A DNA stretch of 11,819 nucleotides from Candidatus Poseidoniaceae archaeon (GTDB taxonomy: Archaea > Thermoplasmatota > Poseidoniia > Poseidoniales > Poseidoniaceae). Under the pieces are notes generated by a model that made no database searches, was not told where the DNA came from, and saw only the letters and a list, made by a program, of their open reading frames with translations. Location: assembly GCA_029250345.1 (NCBI GenBank), contig JAQXFL010000135.1:1-11819 (forward strand). Reading direction: 5' to 3'. Numbering within the stretch: position 1 is the stretch's first letter; every line of letters starts with the position of its first letter. Shown piece by piece: positions 6,363-11,819 of the stretch. Made by a program: the position numbers and the translations under genes.

Positions 6363-6366
6363 CGTT

Positions 6367-7665
6367 ATGGCAGTTGAGAACAGTCGCTTGAGTGGTTTTT
6401 TCAGACACAGTGTCGCAGAACGCCGAGCAATAGTTGCAAAAATGGCAAACCTAAGCCAAGAACAAATCAATGCACTGGAAGCCTGCGGCGCACTCAGCGA
6501 AGACTCGGCAGACCGAATGATTGAGAATGTCATCGGCACAATGTCACTCCCAGTCGGAATTGCAACAAATTTTGTCATTGATGGAAAGCACTACCTCATC
6601 CCATTCTGCCTTGAAGAATCAAGTGTCGTTGCTGCCGCATCGAACATGGCGAAGCGATGCCTGAAAAACGGTGGATTCAGCACCAATTCCGATGCTCCAA
6701 TGATGATTGCTCAACTCCAAGTCCTGGACTGTGATGACTGGAAAAAGGCTGAATCCGATATTTTGGCCGCATCGGACGAACTTATGGCACTGTGCAACAG
6801 CCTTCCTTCAACCATGATTCGCCTTGGAGGCGGATGCAAGCGAATTGAAACTCGCCTTCTCGATACAATAAGTGGACCGATGCTCATCGCACACATCATT
6901 GTCGACTGCAGAGACGCTATGGGCGCAAATGCCGTGAATACCATGGCAGAGCTAATTGCACCTCGAATCGAAAAAATCACGGGTGGACGGGTTCATCTTC
7001 GAATCCTCTCCAACCTTGCAGCACATCGTTTGGCACGGGTGCAGGCTGTATTCACTCCTGAAGAAATCTCCGAAGATGGTACGCATGAAAATGGAGTTTC
7101 CGTCATTGAAGGCATCCTTGAAGCACAGCACTTTGCGATGGCAGATCCTTTCCGTGCTGCAACACATAACAAGGGAGTAATGAACGCTATCAGCAGCGTT
7201 GGCGTGGCTTGTGGACAAGACTGGCGAGCAATAGAAGCAGGTTGCCACGCTTGGGCTGCGTACAGCAACGGAACATACGGCTCTATGACTTCATGGGAAA
7301 AGGACAGCAGTGGAAATTTGGTGGGGACCATCGAGACGCCAATGGCCGTAGGCATCGTTGGAGGCGCCTCCAAGGTCCATCCTGTGGCTCAAGCCAACTT
7401 GGCCATACTTGGAGTCGAATCTGCCCAAGAACTGGCTGGAATCATCGCTGCAGCTGGTTTGTCGCAAAACCTTGGGGCATTACGGGCGCTTTCCACCAAA
7501 GGCATCCAAGCGGGTCACATGAAATTGCATGCACGAAACATGGCTGTTTCCGCTGGCGCTCAAGGCGGAGAGATAGAGATTGTCGCAGCACGGCTTCAAG
7601 AAGCAACGGGGCCGAAAACACAAACGCTTGTTGGGGAATTACTCGAAGCTCTAAGGAACGAGTGA
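6367..7665 (+). CDS. mvaA: Class II hydroxymethylglutaryl-CoA reductase
   Basis: This 432-residue enzyme reduces HMG-CoA to mevalonate, the committed step toward isoprenoid chains of archaeal lipids. Conserved motifs: ENVIG (53-57), the catalytic glutamate in CLEESSVVAAAS (81-92, E83 or E84), RLGGGCKRIE (152-161), DAMGAN (183-188), catalytic Lys in THNKGVMNA (266-274, K269), catalytic Asp in GQDWRAIEAG (283-292, D285) and the His of GHMKLHARN (383-391, H388). Motif set and length match the soluble class II (bacterial, Pseudomonas-type) enzyme, not the class I enzyme of most Archaea. Class II enzymes of bacterial origin are known in Thermoplasmatales and Archaeoglobales. I chose the ATG at 6367 with its SD-like GCGTGAC; a TTG at 6343 would add eight residues. 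Cofactor preference cannot be judged. It lies alone between two minus-strand operons, one base from scpB. Confidence 0.96.
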   Translation: MAVENSRLSGFFRHSVAERRAIVAKMANLSQEQINALEACGALSEDSADRMIENVIGTMSLPVGIATNFVIDGKHYLIPFCLEESSVVAAASNMAKRCLKNGGFSTNSDAPMMIAQLQVLDCDDWKKAESDILAASDELMALCNSLPSTMIRLGGGCKRIETRLLDTISGPMLIAHIIVDCRDAMGANAVNTMAELIAPRIEKITGGRVHLRILSNLAAHRLARVQAVFTPEEISEDGTHENGVSVIEGILEAQHFAMADPFRAATHNKGVMNAISSVGVACGQDWRAIEAGCHAWAAYSNGTYGSMTSWEKDSSGNLVGTIETPMAVGIVGGASKVHPVAQANLAILGVESAQELAGIIAAAGLSQNLGALRALSTKGIQAGHMKLHARNMAVSAGAQGGEIEIVAARLQEATGPKTQTLVGELLEALRNE

Positions 7666-7666
7666 T

Positions 7667-8275
7667 TCACTCTTCTTCTCCGAGCGGGAGCGTGGATTGA
7701 ATCAATCCGTCGATTTCAGATTCTTCCTGCAATACCGCAGCGTCTTCCATTCCATCAAACATGCCAGTGGTCTTCACTTGCTCTCTAAACCATTTCTTGA
7801 CTTTCTTACGGTCTGTATAAGGGCAGCCAAAGGTCTCGGAGAAGCGACGGGTTGTCGACAGTCGCCGAGTGTTACCATCCTTACGTCGATCAACCATACC
7901 CAATTGAGCGAGTTCTCGAACATAGTCGTAGGCTTTCTGACCCAACAATTCAACCAATCGTGATTGAGGCATGGGCTGGTGATAAGCGATAAGTGCAGCT
8001 GCCTTGAGCAACTTTTGTGGAATTTCTGTTTTGGTCTCTTTTGGCAGATGGCTGGCAATGTCTGGCTTGACCTCAATAGCCCATCGGTCACCAACTTCCG
8101 CCACCTGCAAAGCACCACCACGGCGACGCTTCAACGTGGAGCGCAATGAATAAAGTGAATCGAGCATCTCATCCTCATCATAACCCAAAGCAGTGGACAA
8201 TTCAGCAACACTCATCGAACGGCCGGCTCCAAAAAGAGTTGCTTCGAGTAAAGTATCGATTGGGACTTCTGTCAT
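7667..8275 (-). CDS. scpB: Condensin subunit ScpB (segregation and condensation protein B)
   Basis: 202 residues from the ATG at 8275. Two winged-helix domains are visible. The first covers about residues 5-80 (LLEATLFGAGRSMSVAELSTALG, then GGALQVAEVGDRWAIEVKPDIASHL). The second covers about 85-150 and includes the family hallmark KAAALIAYHQPMPQSRLVELLG (91-112). A charged tail follows. ScpB dimers bind the ScpA middle region and complete the SMC ring that compacts and helps segregate the chromosome. Upstream in-frame ATGs at 8302 and 8290 exist, but only 8275 has a well-placed SD (TGAAGGTGA). It is the last gene of smc-scpA-scpB and ends one base from the convergent HMG-CoA reductase stop, leaving no room for a separate terminator. 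Confidence 0.9.
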   Translation of the reverse strand: MTEVPIDTLLEATLFGAGRSMSVAELSTALGYDEDEMLDSLYSLRSTLKRRRGGALQVAEVGDRWAIEVKPDIASHLPKETKTEIPQKLLKAAALIAYHQPMPQSRLVELLGQKAYDYVRELAQLGMVDRRKDGNTRRLSTTRRFSETFGCPYTDRKKVKKWFREQVKTTGMFDGMEDAAVLQEESEIDGLIQSTLPLGEEE

Positions 8276-8280
8276 TTGCT

Positions 8281-8288
8281 TCACCTTC
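8281..8288 (-). promoter_or_regulatory. Shine-Dalgarno deciding the scpB start, overlapping the scpA stop
   Basis: Minus strand reads TGAAGGTGA, then AGCAA and ATG. The first TGA is the scpA stop codon (8287-8289), so termination and reinitiation share the same bases. This favours the scpB start at 8275 over the ATGs at 8302 and 8290. Confidence 0.75.
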
Positions 8289-9501
8289 ATTCGACCAGCC
8301 ATTCATGGTCATCGTACGACTGTTCTTCAACTCCAGTCGATTCACTCGTCTCGACAACTGGCTGCTGCTTTTGCTGTTTGGCAAGGGCTCGTTCGTGCTT
8401 ACGGGCAGATTCCTCTTCTGCCAAACGCGCTTTTTCGGCTCGTAATTTGGCATGTCGGACCGAACCCGTATCCTGTTCCTGAATGCGTTGATTTTCTGCA
8501 TTCTGTTGGTCCTCGATCAACTGACTAACTTCCTCAAAAGTTTCTATTTGAGGCCATGTATCTTCCAAATAAATGACTCCGTCTGGTACGCTGTCTTGAG
8601 TAATTGAAGCAAAACCGCGATGAGTGAGGAAAAGTCCTGCAATAAAAGAAGCCACTTTGGCCTCATCATCGTAGCCTTCCGGGACAGAACCAAAGGTTTG
8701 TTCTAAAATTGGTTTCAACGACTCCATAACGACCAAAACGGGTACCTTTGACGAGCCCGAGTCAATACAAGAAGACCTCAACGCTTGCCAGCAGCGTTTG
8801 ATATCACCCTCAAGGTCTTCGTTGTGCATCCGCCCACCAACATCGGAAAGGTACTCCTGCAGTTCTGCTTCGTGTGCGAGTCGATTTTCTTCACGTAGGC
8901 GGAGTGATTCTGCGTCATCAGAAGCATCCTTGAACGCTGAAAGTAATTCTACCAAAGTCACAGGCCGACCTTCATCTCGCCGAACACGGTTCTCTAATAA
9001 ATCAGGAAGGAATTCATCAGCAGTACCTTGAAGAATGGAGTTGGTGAAGAAAAAGTCTTCATCGTTGTAATCGGCTTCCCATCCGAATCCGAGACCATCG
9101 TCCCAATCGTCTTCCGTGTCAATGTGTTGAACACGGTCAAACAAATCTTCTGCTTGGTGATGAAGAACTTCCCATGACATGCGAATGAGGCGACCGCATG
9201 CTGGAAGGTCAAGAGTGGCTGCATCGGATTTCACACGGCTTGTGAAGACTTTGAGAAAGTTCGAAAGGTCAATGTTCCAAGCATCGAGTCCCTCGTCCCG
9301 AACCAAGGACAGCACGAGAGCGACTGAGCGGTCAAATGGGTCAACGAGCGTTTGATGCTCCGCCTCTTCACGTTCTGCAATCGCCATAATCTTGTCACCA
9401 AACAGAGCGGCTTCTTGTGATTCTTCACCCGACGCCAACAATTGATCGATAACATCCTGTCTCAGGAACCATTTATCCAATCCAGACTGTTGTTCACTCA
9501 T
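8287..9501 (-). CDS. scpA: Condensin subunit ScpA (kleisin), extended form
   Basis: 404 residues. The kleisin signature is at 53-83: VDPFDRSVALVLSLVRDEGLD followed by AWNIDLSNFLKVF, corresponding to the FDGPLDLLL...IRKEGLDIWDI region of bacterial ScpA. The C-terminal part around 250-325 (VPVLVVMESLKPILEQTFG, then AKVASFIAGLFLTHRGFASITQ) fits the winged helix that binds the SMC head. ScpA bridges the two SMC heads and recruits ScpB. The protein is much longer than the roughly 250 residues usual for bacterial ScpA. Extra sequence is an acidic middle part (about 127-175, many D/E) and a charged, probably coiled-coil tail (about 328-385) rich in K, R, E and Q. Start ATG at 9501 has a strong SD overlapping the smc stop, nine bases away. 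Confidence 0.9.
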   Translation of the reverse strand: MSEQQSGLDKWFLRQDVIDQLLASGEESQEAALFGDKIMAIAEREEAEHQTLVDPFDRSVALVLSLVRDEGLDAWNIDLSNFLKVFTSRVKSDAATLDLPACGRLIRMSWEVLHHQAEDLFDRVQHIDTEDDWDDGLGFGWEADYNDEDFFFTNSILQGTADEFLPDLLENRVRRDEGRPVTLVELLSAFKDASDDAESLRLREENRLAHEAELQEYLSDVGGRMHNEDLEGDIKRCWQALRSSCIDSGSSKVPVLVVMESLKPILEQTFGSVPEGYDDEAKVASFIAGLFLTHRGFASITQDSVPDGVIYLEDTWPQIETFEEVSQLIEDQQNAENQRIQEQDTGSVRHAKLRAEKARLAEEESARKHERALAKQQKQQPVVETSESTGVEEQSYDDHEWLVE

Positions 9502-9505
9502 GCTT

Positions 9506-9512
9506 TCACCTC
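9506..9512 (-). promoter_or_regulatory. Shine-Dalgarno of scpA, overlapping the smc stop
   Basis: Minus strand TGAGGTGA, then AAGC and ATG. The smc stop TGA (9511-9513) forms the first bases of the SD, which couples ScpA synthesis to completion of SMC. Confidence 0.75.
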
Positions 9513-11819
9513 AAACTGTTTCTTCTTCAATATCAGTCGGTTCGGTCGCTGACTGTTCTTCAGCCTCAGCAGCCTTGACTGCATGAGCGACATCTGCGTA
9601 TTCTTCGATATCTTCAGTCATCTCCACAGTTCGTTCAGCAAGCGCTTCGAGCCCCGAAGTTGTGTGCTCCTCGGTTTGAAGAGTTGGCATGTGATTGAGC
9701 AGTCCACCAAGGCTGCCTGGAGTAGCCAAAGGCTCGGGTACGAGTGGCATTTCATGGGTAGCTGCTGATGCTTCTTCAATACGTGAATGATTCTTTTCAT
9801 TGTCCTTTTCAGCCTCTGCAAGGGCTCTTTCGCCCAATGCAATCGCCTTTTCACGGTCAAAGTCAACAATTCTTCTGCTGCAACCGTCTCCACCGTGCGT
9901 AATACCGATGTGATGGTCCGCAAGTCGAAGTGACACTTTGCGCAATGTGACCATGATGAACTGAGCACGCTTACTTCGTTCACGGCACATCAATGCAATA
10001 CGCTCAGCGTTGTATCCGTCGAGGTTTTGGTCGACTTCATCGAAGTAATAGAACGGACTTGGATCGTAATCTTGGATGGCGAAGATGAGCGCCAATGCGG
10101 CCATAGATTGTTCTCCGCCGGACAATTGGTGTCGAGTAACCTTAGCGGATTTCCCACGAGGTTGTGCCCACAGTTCAAGACCACCTTTGAACGGTTCATC
10201 CTCGTTTTCGAGGAACAATTCTCCACGGCCACCGTCACTCAGCGACTTGTAAGCGACCTTGAAGTTCTCATTGACCTTCTCTAAGACCTTAATCAGGCGT
10301 TCTTTGCGCTGTTCTTCGAGTTTTCCAGTGACATCGATGAGATGTTTTCGACGTTGCTGCAGGACCTTGAAATCGCCTTTCATTTCAGAGAGTCTCGCTT
10401 CACAAGCATCGTATTGCTCGATAGCGAGCATGTTGACTGGACCATGGAAATCGAGGCGACGCTGAAGCGCTCGTTCATTACGCTCAGCATCCCCTACGCT
10501 TGGCAGAGACACGCCTTCAGCAGCAGGCTCGATGTTATTTTCAGACATTTCGAGTCGATTTTCACGGATTGATTCATCTTTGAGTTGAAGCGCACGCCCC
10601 ATCTCTTCAACCATACCTCGTCGGGAACGGGCATCAAGCGCTTTTTGTTGGAGCTTGACTTGGAGACTGGTTCGTTCTTCGATAAGTTCCAACCGTTCGT
10701 CCTCAAGTCCTTGGTTTTCTTCAAGGTACTGGGAACGCTCCTCTTCTCTCGCTCTCAGCTCTATAGAGTCAGTAGCAACGCCCGCTTGCAGGGAATCAAT
10801 TCGTTCACTTCGAGTGATTGCATTCCCCTCAAGCAATCGGATACGTTTGTTGATTTCATCAACTCTATTCTCCAAAAGCGATTGGTGATTCGCATCACCG
10901 TTGAGTGAAATTTGTGCTTGTGCTTTCGTACTTTCAGCCTCAATACGTTTCACCTTCGCTGCATGTAAGCGGTCTTTGAGGTGAACTGGACTGGCTTCTT
11001 CCAGTTGGTCTTGAGCAGCGGAACGTACTTCATTCATTGCTGCAAGGTGTTGTTGCGCACCGTCAAGTTCACGCAATTTCGTTGAACCTTCAAGTCGTAA
11101 TTCACCGAGCCGCTTCTCAAGCGTGGCGACATTACCAAGTGCAGTGATGTGATTACTCTTCACTTGCTTGTGCTCTGCTCTCCATTCTTGGAAACGAACT
11201 GCGTGTTCGCCATCGGTAAGATCATGGATTTTCGAACGAAGTTCGGATTGAACTCTGCGAGCATCAGAGAGAGCCCCATTGACGGTATCTGACATTATGC
11301 GGAATCGTTCCACATCGGCTGAGAGGGCTTCAACTTCACTGGCGCCCTGAATATTTCCTCCGAAGGCGACCATCGATTTTCTCTTTGACCCGCCGACCAT
11401 TGCACCACCGGCTTCGGTAACATCTCCACGAAGCGTGACCAGGCGGACTCCACCCATGTTGGCACGGGCGGTTGACATGCTGTCGACAATCAAGGTGTTC
11501 CGGAGAACAAAGCGTACAGCAACATCAATCCGAGGGTCGTAATCCAATAATTCACTGGCGAAACCGATCACACCAGGTTTACGAGAAACCATCAATGCCT
11601 TTCCTGCTGCACGAGATTGAGTGAGTTTGTTTAACGGCAAGAATGTTGCTCGCCCTGCCTTGTTTTGAGCCAACCATTGGATGGCACGTGCTGCATCTTC
11701 ATCGCTGTCAACAACAACGGAAGTCATTCCACCGCCGACGGCAGTAGCAAGTGCATCGGTGTGAGAAGGGTCTCTCGGCTGGCACAGTTCTGCCACAGTA
11801 CCGATGACCCCTTTGAGTT
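9511..11819 (-). CDS. smc: Chromosome segregation ATPase SMC, hinge to C-terminus (5' end outside window)
   Basis: The frame stays open to the right edge, so the N-terminal head with Walker A and the first coiled-coil arm lie beyond it. About 768 residues are here. The GTG at 11794-11796 is an internal valine, since hinge sequence (GVIGTVAELC) continues upstream. Numbering from that valine: the hinge at 1-140 includes AVGGGMTSVVV and LVTLRGDVTEAGGAMVGGS; the returning coiled coil spans about 150-500; the C-terminal head has the ABC signature LSGGEQS (558-564) and Walker B with catalytic glutamate in FYYFDEVDQNLDG (582-594, E587). SMC dimers are the ring-shaped motor of condensin. Oddity: the head ends near residue 650 and is followed by about 107 acidic residues, whereas most SMC proteins end soon after the head. 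First known gene of smc-scpA-scpB. Confidence 0.96.
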   Translation of the reverse strand, partial: LKGVIGTVAELCQPRDPSHTDALATAVGGGMTSVVVDSDEDAARAIQWLAQNKAGRATFLPLNKLTQSRAAGKALMVSRKPGVIGFASELLDYDPRIDVAVRFVLRNTLIVDSMSTARANMGGVRLVTLRGDVTEAGGAMVGGSKRKSMVAFGGNIQGASEVEALSADVERFRIMSDTVNGALSDARRVQSELRSKIHDLTDGEHAVRFQEWRAEHKQVKSNHITALGNVATLEKRLGELRLEGSTKLRELDGAQQHLAAMNEVRSAAQDQLEEASPVHLKDRLHAAKVKRIEAESTKAQAQISLNGDANHQSLLENRVDEINKRIRLLEGNAITRSERIDSLQAGVATDSIELRAREEERSQYLEENQGLEDERLELIEERTSLQVKLQQKALDARSRRGMVEEMGRALQLKDESIRENRLEMSENNIEPAAEGVSLPSVGDAERNERALQRRLDFHGPVNMLAIEQYDACEARLSEMKGDFKVLQQRRKHLIDVTGKLEEQRKERLIKVLEKVNENFKVAYKSLSDGGRGELFLENEDEPFKGGLELWAQPRGKSAKVTRHQLSGGEQSMAALALIFAIQDYDPSPFYYFDEVDQNLDGYNAERIALMCRERSKRAQFIMVTLRKVSLRLADHHIGITHGGDGCSRRIVDFDREKAIALGERALAEAEKDNEKNHSRIEEASAATHEMPLVPEPLATPGSLGGLLNHMPTLQTEEHTTSGLEALAERTVEMTEDIEEYADVAHAVKAAEAEEQSATEPTDIEEETV

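Noticed and set aside
7209..7700. A 163-codon plus-strand frame overlapping HMG-CoA reductase
   Set aside because: It is out of frame with a fully conserved enzyme and its composition is implausible for a real protein.
8276..8302. A longer ScpB starting at ATG 8302 or 8290
   Set aside because: Those starts lie within the end of scpA or at its stop and lack a good SD. The ATG at 8275 has a strong SD and begins just before the conserved first winged helix.
1..11819. Insertion sequences, integrases, prophage genes, tRNA or rRNA genes
   Set aside because: No transposase-like or integrase-like protein, no terminal inverted repeats with target duplications, and no cloverleaf or rRNA-like conserved stretches were seen on either strand.

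Overview
The window is a stretch of an archaeal chromosome. It carries an Orc1/Cdc6 initiator, ribosomal protein S6e, the gamma subunit of initiation factor aIF2, a DUF357 protein and a complete archaeal-style condensin operon. GC content is moderate and genes are tightly packed: stop and start codons overlap and gaps are often 1-20 bases. A bacterial-type (class II) HMG-CoA reductase in an otherwise euryarchaeal gene set points to the Thermoplasmatota side of the tree. A marine Poseidoniales-like (Marine Group II) lineage is my best guess, by inference only. Several genes have strong Shine-Dalgarno (SD) sequences of the GGAGGTGA type, commonly with GTGA 4-5 bases before the start codon.

Layout. 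(1) Bases 2-2865, plus strand: the C-terminal part of orc1/cdc6, then rps6e, aIF2 gamma and a PIN-domain protein, a replication-initiation and translation block. (2) Bases 2886-6123, minus strand: a tightly coupled three-gene operon read from right to left. It encodes a large AAA-like protein with a degenerate P-loop and a C-terminal winged helix, a beta-propeller-like protein with a helical tail, and a DUF357 protein. Its function is not known to me. (3) Bases 6124-6366: the only substantial intergenic region. It is a divergent control region with eight GTTA-core sites, a long inverted repeat and two possible short ORFs facing outward. (4) Bases 6367-7665, plus strand: class II HMG-CoA reductase, a key enzyme for archaeal membrane lipid precursors. 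(5) Bases 7667-11819, minus strand: smc (5' end beyond the window), scpA and scpB, the three condensin subunits, in transcription order and translationally coupled.

Best understood are the translation genes, HMG-CoA reductase and condensin. Most likely to hold something undescribed are the pseudo-ATPase/propeller/DUF357 operon and the repeat-rich divergent promoter it shares with HMG-CoA reductase. No tRNA, rRNA, CRISPR array or insertion sequence was seen. Apart from 6124-6366, no gene-free stretch exceeds 80 bases.
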